DNA of 64,000 nucleotides from Rhodospirillaceae bacterium (GTDB taxonomy: Bacteria; Pseudomonadota; Alphaproteobacteria; Rhodospirillales; Rhodospirillaceae), in contig CANJSF010000007.1 in assembly GCA_947476925.1 (NCBI GenBank), positions 1 to 64,000 of the forward strand. The letters are read 5' to 3'. Shown here in pieces: positions 1-8,070 of the stretch. Numbering within the stretch: the first letter of the stretch is position 1; the number at the start of each line of letters is the position of its first letter. Both the position numbers and the translations under genes were made by a program. Below the pieces are notes generated by a model. It was not told where the DNA came from. It worked only from the letters and a program-made list of their open reading frames with translations, and did not search any database.

Positions 1-222
1 CACCCTCTCCGCCATGCTTCGCTTTTGTTAACGAGCGCCCTGCCGAGTGACAGCTGCGTCGCGCGCGCCCTGAACTCCTGCCATTGCTGCCCTGGCCGGC
101 CTCACTCAGGTCAGCAACGCGGCCGCGTTTTGGCCATTCGGCTGCCCTCGTTTGGGGATATCGGAAACTCCCTGGCCCCAGCAGATTGCGCCACACCCTG
201 ACCCCTCGACAGGTAATTTGGC
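1..222. other. Left edge, no gene assigned
   Basis: No convincing gene lies here. One forward frame is open from base 1 to about 202, but its translation is rich in Cys, Arg and Ser and resembles no protein I recognise. The last bases contain a weak AGG about nine bases before the response-regulator ATG. A promoter for that gene probably lies here, but I could not pick one out. Confidence 0.3.
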
Positions 223-1419
223 ATGGCTGACCGCATTCTGTTTATCGACGATGAACCCAATGTCTTGAAGGCATTCAAGCGCATGCTTCACGGCGATTTT
301 GAGGTCGCCGCCGCCCAAAGTGGCGAAGAGGCGATCAAGATGATCGACCAGAAGCAGCAATTCGCGGTGGTGGTCTGCGACATGCGCATGCCAGGCCTTG
401 ACGGTGTCACGACGCTCAAAAGGTTCGCCATTGAAAGCGCTGAAAGCGTGCGGATCATGTTGTCGGGTAATGCCGATCAAGACACAGCCGTACGGGCCAT
501 CAACGAAGGGCAAATTTTCCGATATCTCAGTAAGCCCTGCGAAGAAGGCGAACTGCGCCAAACCATCAATGCAGCCATCAAACAACACAATCTGATCGTC
601 GCGGAAAAGACGCTGCTGGAAAAAACGCTGATGGGCAGCGTGCGTATGATGATGGACGTCTTGTCCGTATCGCAACCTGACGCTTATGGCCGCGCTGCGC
701 GCGCGCGCAAATGGGTGAAGCCTTTGGTGAAATGCCTCAATGATCGCAACGTGGGCGACGATGCGCTCACCAAGCAACGTAGCGTATGGGAAATTCAACT
801 CGCCGCCATGTTATGGCCCATTGGATTGATCTCTGTTCCGCCAGAACTTGTTGTGCGCGCTCAACACTCCCCGGAAACGATTTCGGCACTGGAAGCCGAG
901 GTGATGGCGCGCGCCCCAGAAACGGCGCATCGACTGGTCGCGCATATTCCGCGCATGCAGAATGTTGCCGAAATGCTGTTGTACCAAGATCGCAGTTTTG
1001 ACGGAAAAGAAGGCTGGCCCACAGACGGCCCTAAGGGCGTCGCCATTCCCGAAGGCGCGCGCATCTTGCGCGTATTGAAAGATTTGTCCAACGCCGGGTC
1101 ATCGGAAACGCCCGACCCCGATATGGTCGCGGTTCTGCGACATCAGGCGGACTTGTACGACCCCGCGATCCTCGGCGCTGCCATGGTGCTGTGGGGGCAG
1201 CAGAGGGCGGACAACGTCGTTGAGCTGCGCAAGCAATATAGCCTGTCGGTGTTTGCACTCATGCCTGGAGATTACTTGCTGTCGGATATTACCACGGAGA
1301 GTGGCGGACTGTTGCTGGGCAAGGGCAACCAAATCAGCACGGCTCAAATAGATCGTCTCCGCAATCGCACGAAGCTCGACAAAGTCATCGAACCAATTGT
1401 GATTGAGCGAGAAATTTGA
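223..1419 (+). CDS. Response regulator with receiver domain and degenerate HD-GYP-like domain
   Basis: A cytoplasmic two-component response regulator. Residues 1-120 form a receiver domain: acidic pair D9/D10, phospho-acceptor D53 in VVCDMRMP, S81 in LSGN and K104 in SKP. Residues about 135-395 follow the layout of an RpfG-type HD-GYP cyclic-di-GMP phosphodiesterase (a block ending LISVPPELV, then APETAHRLV, then IPEGARILRV). The catalytic positions are changed: the usual HDIGK reads WPIGL, and the usual HHE before the D-G pair reads YQD. Phosphorylation-dependent signalling is likely, while c-di-GMP hydrolysis is unlikely. No histidine kinase is adjacent, so the partner is unknown. It converges on corA, 57 bases away. 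Confidence 0.85.
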   Translation: MADRILFIDDEPNVLKAFKRMLHGDFEVAAAQSGEEAIKMIDQKQQFAVVVCDMRMPGLDGVTTLKRFAIESAESVRIMLSGNADQDTAVRAINEGQIFRYLSKPCEEGELRQTINAAIKQHNLIVAEKTLLEKTLMGSVRMMMDVLSVSQPDAYGRAARARKWVKPLVKCLNDRNVGDDALTKQRSVWEIQLAAMLWPIGLISVPPELVVRAQHSPETISALEAEVMARAPETAHRLVAHIPRMQNVAEMLLYQDRSFDGKEGWPTDGPKGVAIPEGARILRVLKDLSNAGSSETPDPDMVAVLRHQADLYDPAILGAAMVLWGQQRADNVVELRKQYSLSVFALMPGDYLLSDITTESGGLLLGKGNQISTAQIDRLRNRTKLDKVIEPIVIEREI

Positions 1420-1476
1420 TCGATGCCGATATTTGGTCTGGTCGCCCAGGCCAGACACGCGGCCACGACATCGCAC

Positions 1477-2442
1477 CTACAGCCAGCCTGCGCGTTTGAA
1501 ACGAAGATAAAGCGCGACGCACACCAGTATGATGGTGACCAGCGCAAATGGATATCCGTAGGCCCATTCCAGTTCGGGCATGTTCTTGAAGTTCATGCCC
1601 CAAATCCCGGCCATCGAAGTGGCCGCAGCAAATATACCACCCCAAGCGGCGAGCTTTTTTGTCACGTCGTTTTCGTCGATGGTGACGATTGATAAGTTCA
1701 CTTGCATAGCAATGGCGATGGTGTCGCGTAACCCATCGATAGACGTATTAATGCGCGCCAAGTGGTCGTAGACATCGCGGAAGTATTCCTGCGTGTTCAG
1801 GCACATGGCTGGTACGCGCCCACCGTACAGCTTGCCAGCGCCTTCCATCAGCGGAAACGCAGCGTGTTTGAGCGTCACCACTTTGCGTTTGAGCGCATAC
1901 AATCGCTCGATATTTGAGCGCGCCTTGCCCTTAGAAAAAATTGTTTCCTCAATTTCCTCAAGTTCAGTTTCAAGGGTATCAAGCACGGGGAAGTAGCGGT
2001 CGACAACCGAATCCATGAGCGCATACAGCACAAAGCCCGAGCCATGTTTCAACAGGTGCGGCTCACGTTCGCAGCGGTCGCGCACGCCCAGGAAATTCTG
2101 ATTACTGCGGTTGCGCACCGAAAGAATGTAATTGTGTCCGACAAAAATCGCGACTTCGCCTATATGGAGCTCGGTTCCCTCGGGCTCGACCAAGTGGATA
2201 ACCGCAAATACACTTTCGCCGTACTCTTCGATCTTAGGGCGTTGATGGCCCACCAGAGCATCTTCCACGGCTAGTTCATGCAAGCCGAACTCGGCTTTCA
2301 TTTCGGCAAGCTCGGGTGCCGTGGCATCTTTCAGCGCCACCCACACAAAACAGTCGTCCTGCCCAAGGTACGTATGAATGTCGCCGGTGGGGATATCGGC
2401 GATTTTTTTGCCATTTTTATAAGCAATGCAATTGATCAGCAT
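1477..2442 (-). CDS. corA: CorA-type magnesium/cobalt transporter
   Basis: An inner-membrane divalent cation channel of the CorA family (Mg2+, Co2+). The 321-residue protein has a long acidic cytoplasmic N-terminal domain and two C-terminal membrane helices. The first helix ends in the diagnostic GMN (WGMNFKNMPEL), followed by GYPFALVTIILV and a short basic tail. The length is normal for the family. I chose the ATG at 2442 because GGGGA lies about eight bases upstream; a longer frame extends to 2505 but adds residues unlike CorA. The gene converges with the response regulator and diverges from the secreted protein at 2625. Assignment is secure at family level; the transported ion is inferred. 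Confidence 0.93.
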   Translation of the reverse strand: MLINCIAYKNGKKIADIPTGDIHTYLGQDDCFVWVALKDATAPELAEMKAEFGLHELAVEDALVGHQRPKIEEYGESVFAVIHLVEPEGTELHIGEVAIFVGHNYILSVRNRSNQNFLGVRDRCEREPHLLKHGSGFVLYALMDSVVDRYFPVLDTLETELEEIEETIFSKGKARSNIERLYALKRKVVTLKHAAFPLMEGAGKLYGGRVPAMCLNTQEYFRDVYDHLARINTSIDGLRDTIAIAMQVNLSIVTIDENDVTKKLAAWGGIFAAATSMAGIWGMNFKNMPELEWAYGYPFALVTIILVCVALYLRFKRAGWL

Positions 2443-2624
2443 GTCGCATTTCCCCAAAGCGTTCGAACACCCGCAATGCCATTCTATCCAGGATCGTGGC
2501 AACAATGCATGTGAAGCTTGGATTGTGCGCCGATTTTTGGGACTAATCCCAGCAATGGCATCCGTCGTCGGTCCGGTTTAGTCTGGTGGGCAATGTCAGG
2601 GGCAGTCAAAAGCGAGGTGGCGTT

Positions 2625-3206
2625 GTGAACCCAAGGCTCAGATCGAAACTTATAATCACCGCAACTCTTTTGGGCGCTGTGGCGTTTGTGGCTGGCCCAT
2701 CGCATGCACAATCCAGTGAATTCAACGCGCGCCTGATGGCGTGCCGGGCTATTGGCGATGTCACTGCCAGGGTGGCCTGCTACGACCGCTTGGCTGATGG
2801 CTTGCGGCCTGCGCCCCCGTCCGCTGTGACCGCGCCGGTCGTGCCCGCGCCACCCGTGCCACCCGTGCCAACGTCACAACCTCAGCGTCCTGTTGCGCCG
2901 CCTGTTATGGCCGCACCTGCCCCAACCAGCCGATTTGGGCCCGATGATTTACCCCTTCAAAAACGCGACCCCGAAGCGGCTCAGTTGCCCAATCAAATCG
3001 TCGCCAAAGCAGTTGCTGTTACGGCTGATCGTCAGGGGTATGTCACGGTGACGCTTGATAACGGGCAAACGTGGCGCCAGACCGAAGGCCCGGAGATGCG
3101 AATTTTACCAGGGGCCGAGGTTAAAATCCGCAGCGCCATGATGGGGTCGTACTTGCTTTCGCTGACGTCGGGCAATCGCTCGGTGCGGGCCAAGCGCGTC
3201 AATTAG
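2625..3206 (+). CDS. Secreted hypothetical protein with proline-rich linker
   Basis: An exported protein of unknown function. It starts with a Sec signal peptide ending near SHAQS. A short conserved-looking segment with the spacing MACRAIGD...ACYDRLA follows, typical of small alphaproteobacterial envelope proteins. Next is a Pro/Ala/Val-rich linker of about 50 residues, then a compact C-terminal domain of about 65 residues (VTLDNGQTWRQTEGPE, AMMGSYLLSL, RAKRVN) that looks like a small beta-barrel. The two cysteines could form a disulfide. I prefer GTG at 2625, which has GAGG about nine bases upstream; an in-frame ATG at 2586 would put 13 extra residues before the signal. It ends 12 bases before the rRNA methyltransferase and may share its transcript. 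Confidence 0.7.
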   Translation: MNPRLRSKLIITATLLGAVAFVAGPSHAQSSEFNARLMACRAIGDVTARVACYDRLADGLRPAPPSAVTAPVVPAPPVPPVPTSQPQRPVAPPVMAAPAPTSRFGPDDLPLQKRDPEAAQLPNQIVAKAVAVTADRQGYVTVTLDNGQTWRQTEGPEMRILPGAEVKIRSAMMGSYLLSLTSGNRSVRAKRVN

Positions 3207-3218
3207 TCATCCATTCGA

Positions 3219-4028
3219 ATGTCGGACGCAAAAGTCATTACCAGCCTGACCAACGCAACAGTGAAATTGTTGGCCAGCTTACGGCTCGAGAAATTTCGCC
3301 AAGAGCACGGCCTGTTCTTGATGGAAGGAGTGCGTACACTCACAGATGCACAACACGCTGGTGCTATCCCTCACATTCTTGCCTATCGCGAAGATGTCGG
3401 CAGTCAAGCGAATGTGCGCGAACTTGCCAATGCATGTGCTCAGGCGGGCGGTAGCGTTATCGCGGTGAGCGAGGAGATTTTGTGCAAAATCACGCAGAAA
3501 GAAAATCCGCAAACGCTGATCGGCGCATATCCGATTCAGCGTCGCGATTTTGCCGAGATTGATGCGCAAGTCGGCCGTGTGTTCATCGCGCTTGATCGGA
3601 TCCGCGACCCCGGCAATTTAGGCACGATTATCCGCACCGCGGATGCCGTCGGAGCTGCAGGCGTGTTGCTGATTGGCTCGTGTTGCGATGTGTATACGCC
3701 CGAATGCACGCGAGCCAGCACAGGCTCTATCTTTCATATTCCGATCTTTGCGGGGACCGAACAACGTTTTCTCGAATTGGTCGGGACGTGGCCGGGTCTC
3801 GTCATCGGCACAGCAACAACAGCGCGCATTGATTATCGCCAAACACCATACCAAAAGCCCAGCTTGATTGTGATGGGCACCGAGCAAAGTGGGCTGTCAG
3901 ATGTGATTGCGAAAGCGTGCCGCCTCATGGTGCGCATTCCCATGCATGGCCGGGCAGAGTCGCTCAATGTGGCGGTGGCCTCGTCGCTAATGCTCTATGC
4001 TGTGCATGATGGGCTCGCCAATACTTAA
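3219..4028 (+). CDS. TrmH/SpoU-family RNA 2'-O-ribose methyltransferase
   Basis: A SAM-dependent methyltransferase that methylates a ribose 2'-OH of structured RNA, probably 23S rRNA (the RlmB/TsnR side of the family). Residues 1-100 form the substrate-binding domain with the typical LFLMEGVRT segment. Residues 120-269 form the trefoil-knot SPOUT domain. All three SpoU motifs are present: DPGNLGTIIRTAD at 130-142 with the catalytic Arg139, GTEQSGL at 220-226, and IPMHGRAESLNVAVA at 240-254. The length of 269 is normal. Its last four bases overlap the convergent gmhB. The exact RNA target cannot be read from sequence. Confidence 0.88.
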   Translation: MSDAKVITSLTNATVKLLASLRLEKFRQEHGLFLMEGVRTLTDAQHAGAIPHILAYREDVGSQANVRELANACAQAGGSVIAVSEEILCKITQKENPQTLIGAYPIQRRDFAEIDAQVGRVFIALDRIRDPGNLGTIIRTADAVGAAGVLLIGSCCDVYTPECTRASTGSIFHIPIFAGTEQRFLELVGTWPGLVIGTATTARIDYRQTPYQKPSLIVMGTEQSGLSDVIAKACRLMVRIPMHGRAESLNVAVASSLMLYAVHDGLANT

Positions 4029-4555
4029 ATTTTCAGCGCCTCGGTAACAAACTTGAGCAAGTTACCACCGGGAAACAAGTGGCCTGGAATACCGGCGGCC
4101 GTGGCCGCCGCAATATCAGTCTCGCGATCCCCAATCATAAAACTTGCCTCGCGCTGAACCGGCCATTCGGCCATTAACGACAGCAACATGCCTGGCGCAG
4201 GCTTGCGGCACTCGCACGCCTGACGATAGGCAACCACGTCTCCATCAACAAAATGTGGGCAATAGGCGAAAGCGTCAATACGCGCGCCTTGGGCTAGCAA
4301 TTCAGCGGCCATCCATTGGTGCAAAGCGCGCACATCGTCTTCGGTGTAGAGTCCGCGTGCGATGCCCGATTGATTTGTCACCACAAACACAAAAAAATTC
4401 TGCTGATTGAGGAGCGCGATTGTCTCAGCCGCACCCTCAACCCAGCGAATCTGGTCGGGCTTGTGGGCAAACCCGGTATCGAGGTTCAAAACCCCATCGC
4501 GGTCTAGGAAGGCCGCCCCGCGTTGAATGTGTTTAGGCTTGGGTGCTGGTGGCAT
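4025..4555 (-). CDS. gmhB: D-glycero-D-manno-heptose-1,7-bisphosphate phosphatase-like HAD protein
   Basis: A cytoplasmic HAD-superfamily phosphatase expected to remove the C7 phosphate of heptose bisphosphate during ADP-heptose synthesis for LPS core. The HAD nucleophile motif is FLDRDGVLN with D18 and D20. Motif II is TNQSGIARG at 60-68. Zinc ligands C99, H101, C114 and C116 have the GmhB spacing. The C-terminal acidic motif is GDRETDI. HisB-N phosphatases share this fold, but no histidine gene is near and the zinc loop favours GmhB. The 176-residue length fits. No other heptose gene is in the window, so the pathway role is inferred. It converges on the rRNA methyltransferase with a four-base overlap. 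Confidence 0.85.
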   Translation of the reverse strand: MPPAPKPKHIQRGAAFLDRDGVLNLDTGFAHKPDQIRWVEGAAETIALLNQQNFFVFVVTNQSGIARGLYTEDDVRALHQWMAAELLAQGARIDAFAYCPHFVDGDVVAYRQACECRKPAPGMLLSLMAEWPVQREASFMIGDRETDIAAATAAGIPGHLFPGGNLLKFVTEALKI

Positions 4556-4644
4556 GAGATCAATTAGGCCGTGTCACGAGAGCAGATATTCGATGTAAGC
4601 TACCCGCAAGCGAAGTTCAATCGCACGTCGCGCGCGGTGGTCAC

Positions 4645-6153
4645 ATGCGTCAATTTCAGGTTCTCGGTTTTGTGCTTGCAGCATTGCTGACAGCTTCAAT
4701 CCCTGCCTCTGCGGCCGAGCGTACCATACGATTTGCCCTCACCACGTTGCCCACGCGGCTTGGCAACCCCTACGCCACATCATCGACGCCAAGTATTACA
4801 ACAATGTCGGCCATGTACGAAGGCCTGACGCGCATTGCTCCAGACGGCACGCTGAAACCTTGGCTTGCGGTATCGTGGACCAATATCGACCCCAAAACAT
4901 GGCGGTTCGTTTTGCGCCGCGATGTGGCGTTCTCAAACGGTAAGCCGTTCAATGCGGCTGCCGTCGCTGCGTCGGTTGATTACATGGCCAACCGAGCGCG
5001 TCTGGCGACCGACGGCCTTGTGCGAAGTGATTTGCCGCCGTTGGAATCTGCCCGCGCGGTCGATGAATTCACGGTGGAGATTGTGACCAAAAACCCCGTG
5101 CCCACATTTCCGCGCTACGCCGCGGTGGTATTTGTTCCCGAGCCCGGTGCCTTTGCGGCCTTAGGCCCAGATGAGTTTGCCAAAGCGCCCGTCGGCACCG
5201 GGCCATTCATGCTTGAGAAGTGGGAGCCCAATAAAGCCACATTCAATGCCTTCGCTGGATCGTGGCGCAAACCCAAAATGGCACGGTTGGAAATTATCGA
5301 ATTGCCCGACGCGACCAGCCGCGTGCAGGCCATTATCTCGGGCCGCGCCGACATCGCTGTTGGGCTTGGCCCAGACGATGTGCAAGCGCTCGAGGCCGCT
5401 GGGCACAAAGGCGTGAGTTGGCGCGATGGCGGCGTGAGTGCCATCTCATTGGTCAATACGCGCGAAGGTCCACTGAGCGATGTTCGCGTGCGTCGTGCGC
5501 TCAACCTTGCGGTCAATCGGGCCCCAATCATCGATATCATTTTTCAAGGCCAAACCGTTGCCGCCAATCAGCCCGCGGCTCGCGGCGTGCTGGGGTATGT
5601 GGCCGAGCTTCCACAACTCGCCTTTGATCCCCTCAAAGCCAAAGCGCTTTTGGCCGAGGCTGGCTATCCCCAAGGCTTTAAGTTTGTCATGGAAACATCG
5701 GTCAATTCAGGGGCATCCATCTCGGCGTATCAACAAGTGGCGGCCGATTTGGCCAAGGTTGGCGTCACCATGGAAATCCGCCCAGTCCAAGCCCCGCAGT
5801 ATTTGCAAAACATTTTTGTCACCGGCAACTTCGCCGATGCGGTGGTCGTGCCTTGGCAAGTGGCGCCCACGATCGATGTTATGCGCGCCATCAACATTCA
5901 TTCCTGCCTGACGCTAAAGCCCTGGTACTGCGACAAAGACGCTATGCCGATAATTACGGCGGCCTTGGCGGAATGGGATGAGGTGAGGGGACTCGCCATG
6001 CGGCGCGAGCTGAGCAAAAGATATCATGATCAAGCTCCGGCGATCTTTTTGTACGAGCAAGTTTATTTTGCAGGCCTGAGCAAAACAACCACCGGCTTTG
6101 CCGACAATTATGGCCTGGTGTCCTATGAAGATATTGTTGTCGGCGGCCGGTAG
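4645..6153 (+). CDS. ABC transporter substrate-binding protein, family 5 (peptide/opine type)
   Basis: A periplasmic solute-binding protein of SBP_bac_5, the family that delivers oligopeptides, nickel chelates, opines or oligosaccharides to an ABC importer. The 502-residue protein opens with a Sec signal ending near ASAAERT. Family blocks follow: SAMYEGLTRIAPDGTLKPWL, the RRDVAFSNGKPFNAAAV segment, GTGPFMLEKWEPN, RVRRALNLAVNR and KALLAEAGYPQGF. It lacks a lipobox, so it should be free in the periplasm. The closely related second copy starts two bases after its stop, so the two are probably co-transcribed. No permease or ATPase gene lies in the window. The ligand is unknown. Confidence 0.88.
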   Translation: MRQFQVLGFVLAALLTASIPASAAERTIRFALTTLPTRLGNPYATSSTPSITTMSAMYEGLTRIAPDGTLKPWLAVSWTNIDPKTWRFVLRRDVAFSNGKPFNAAAVAASVDYMANRARLATDGLVRSDLPPLESARAVDEFTVEIVTKNPVPTFPRYAAVVFVPEPGAFAALGPDEFAKAPVGTGPFMLEKWEPNKATFNAFAGSWRKPKMARLEIIELPDATSRVQAIISGRADIAVGLGPDDVQALEAAGHKGVSWRDGGVSAISLVNTREGPLSDVRVRRALNLAVNRAPIIDIIFQGQTVAANQPAARGVLGYVAELPQLAFDPLKAKALLAEAGYPQGFKFVMETSVNSGASISAYQQVAADLAKVGVTMEIRPVQAPQYLQNIFVTGNFADAVVVPWQVAPTIDVMRAINIHSCLTLKPWYCDKDAMPIITAALAEWDEVRGLAMRRELSKRYHDQAPAIFLYEQVYFAGLSKTTTGFADNYGLVSYEDIVVGGR

Positions 6154-6155
6154 TC

Positions 6156-7667
6156 ATGTCCGCCATGCGACGTCATTTTCTGTCGGCAGCATCGCTTTTA
6201 ATAACTCTGGCGCTGATCAGCCCCGCGCATGCGAAGGATGACACCATCCGCGTGGCTACCTCGACATTGCCTTTGCAGCAGGCAAACCCTTTCACCAGCG
6301 CCTTGATGCCTACCATCACCACGACGGGCGCGGTTTTTGATACGCTGACAAAGTTTAATCGCGCCGGTCAACTCGAACCCTGGCTGGCGCTCAGGTGGGC
6401 CCGTACGGATGGCAATACCTGGCGGTTTGCGTTGCGCCCAGGCGTGACATTCTCCAATGGTAAGCCGCTCAACGCCGCATCAGTTGTTGCCGCTGCCAAT
6501 TACATCATCAGTCGCACGCGGCTCACCGAGAACATCGTGCGCGAAATTCCAAAAATGATATCGGCGCGTGTCGTCGATGATCTCACGGTTGACATTACCA
6601 CAGCGGAGCCATCGCCGCTGTTTGCGCGGTATGCCAGCATGTTAGTGGTGCCCGATATCGCCGCACTGGATGACGTTGGCATCGAACAATTCGCCAAGGC
6701 GCCCGTCGGCTCAGGGCCCTATCAATTGGTCGACTGGTCGCCGGCGCGCGTTACGTTTGTGGCGAACGAAAAATCTTGGCGCAAGCCAATCATTCCTAAT
6801 CTTCAAATTCTAGTGCTGTCTGATACGATTGCGCGCACGCAAGCGCTGTTGTCCGATCAGGCTGATATCGGCGTCTTCTTGGGCCCCGAGGAGTACGAGA
6901 TGCTGACTCAAGCCGGGCACCAAGCGCTGGCCTGGGCCGACGACACGGTGAACGGACTTGCCCTGGTCACAACGCGCAACGATTCGCCGTTTAAAGATGT
7001 GCGCGTACGTCGCGCGTTGAACATCGCCATTAATCGACCGCCGATGCTCAAGGCCATTTTTGCAGGCCAAGCCAAGCCTGCCAATCAACCCGCGACGCGC
7101 GGTGAGTTTGGTTATAACCCCGACTTGCCGCAGTTTGACTATGACCCGGCAAAAGCAAGGGCACTATTGCTGGAGGCGGGCTATCCAAACGGCTTTAAGT
7201 TTACGATGGAAATGACCGGCGCCTTCAGCGCGTATTTGGCCGTCTACCAACAAATCGCTGCCGATTTGAAACGGGTTGGCGTTGATGTGGAAATTCGCAC
7301 CATCGCCTCGCCGCAATTTTTAAAAAACGTTTTTATGACCGGCGAATACGCCGAGGCGTTTAACATGCCCTGGACCGGCGTGCCCGTGGGTGACCTTTTG
7401 CGCGGCGTCGAAATGCACTCGTGTGCGCACAACGTGCCGTGGACCTGTGACAAAGCAATCATGCCGCTGATCGAACGCATCAAAGGCGAATGGGACGAAC
7501 AAAAGTCACTGGCGTTGCGCCGCGAACTCATGGCCTATTATCACGACCAAGTGCCCGCGATTTTTATTTATGAAAGTGTGACGTTCTCTGGGGCCCGCAA
7601 AAACGTGAAGGGCTTGACCGATATGTTCGGCTTTATCCCTTTCGACCGCATTTCATTTAAAAATTAG
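6156..7667 (+). CDS. ABC transporter substrate-binding protein, family 5, tandem paralogue
   Basis: A second periplasmic SBP_bac_5 protein of 503 residues, colinear with its neighbour throughout. It has a signal peptide ending near SPAHAKDD, then PFTSALMPTITTTGAVFDTL, RPGVTFSNGKPLNAASV, GSGPYQLVDWSP, VRRALNIAINRPPML and LLLEAGYPNGFKF. Two adjacent cysteines positions apart near residues 430-438 (HSCAHNVPWTCDK) are shared with the first copy and may form a disulfide near the binding cleft. It arose by tandem duplication and then diverged, so the pair may bind different ligands of one class. The start has an alternative ATG three codons downstream. Its last four bases overlap the convergent small gene at 7664. 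Confidence 0.88.
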   Translation: MSAMRRHFLSAASLLITLALISPAHAKDDTIRVATSTLPLQQANPFTSALMPTITTTGAVFDTLTKFNRAGQLEPWLALRWARTDGNTWRFALRPGVTFSNGKPLNAASVVAAANYIISRTRLTENIVREIPKMISARVVDDLTVDITTAEPSPLFARYASMLVVPDIAALDDVGIEQFAKAPVGSGPYQLVDWSPARVTFVANEKSWRKPIIPNLQILVLSDTIARTQALLSDQADIGVFLGPEEYEMLTQAGHQALAWADDTVNGLALVTTRNDSPFKDVRVRRALNIAINRPPMLKAIFAGQAKPANQPATRGEFGYNPDLPQFDYDPAKARALLLEAGYPNGFKFTMEMTGAFSAYLAVYQQIAADLKRVGVDVEIRTIASPQFLKNVFMTGEYAEAFNMPWTGVPVGDLLRGVEMHSCAHNVPWTCDKAIMPLIERIKGEWDEQKSLALRRELMAYYHDQVPAIFIYESVTFSGARKNVKGLTDMFGFIPFDRISFKN

Positions 7668-8044
7668 CGCGCCTTGAGCACGCCCGAGACAAACGCCGCT
7701 TCGCCAGCCGGGCCAATGCCCTCATAGAGCGATTGATAGACCCTGCGTGTATAAGTGCGCCGCTCTTCCTTCATTTTCTCGCGAAACTCCGGCGTCGGCT
7801 TGAAGGCTTCAATCATCTCGGGCGTGACCTTGCCCTCGGTCGCCAGCAAATACTCAGTCACCATTTGCCGGTCACGGATGATCCACATCTCTGCCCCCAA
7901 CTGCAGGACGATCTCGAGCAAATGGTCGATCATCGGGTCTTTGAAGTAATGCGGATGGCCCCGCTCAAAACCCGGCAGTTCCTTCACATAGTCGAGGCCT
8001 TCACTTAGTTTTTTGGCGCGCTCGTCGGGCGTCTGCTTGCTCAT
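7664..8044 (-). CDS. Hypothetical 126-residue protein
   Basis: I do not recognise this protein. It is small, charged and mostly helical, without a signal peptide or membrane segment, so it should be cytoplasmic. Visible parts are a GFERGHPHYFKDPMIDHLL segment with two histidines, a middle EMWIIRDRQMVTEYLL helix, and a basic MKEERRTYTRRVYQSLYEG stretch. The start has AGG about eight bases upstream. It begins 26 bases after the stop of the methyltransferase gene on the same strand. The two are probably one transcript, so it may serve the same substrate or pathway. Confidence 0.65.
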   Translation of the reverse strand: MSKQTPDERAKKLSEGLDYVKELPGFERGHPHYFKDPMIDHLLEIVLQLGAEMWIIRDRQMVTEYLLATEGKVTPEMIEAFKPTPEFREKMKEERRTYTRRVYQSLYEGIGPAGEAAFVSGVLKAR

Positions 8045-8070
8045 CGATCAACCTATCTCTGTACGAAGAA

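Noticed and set aside
106-798. Long reverse-strand open frame of 230 codons at the left edge
   Set aside because: It lies antisense to the response regulator, whose receiver motifs are complete. The translation has no recognisable motif.
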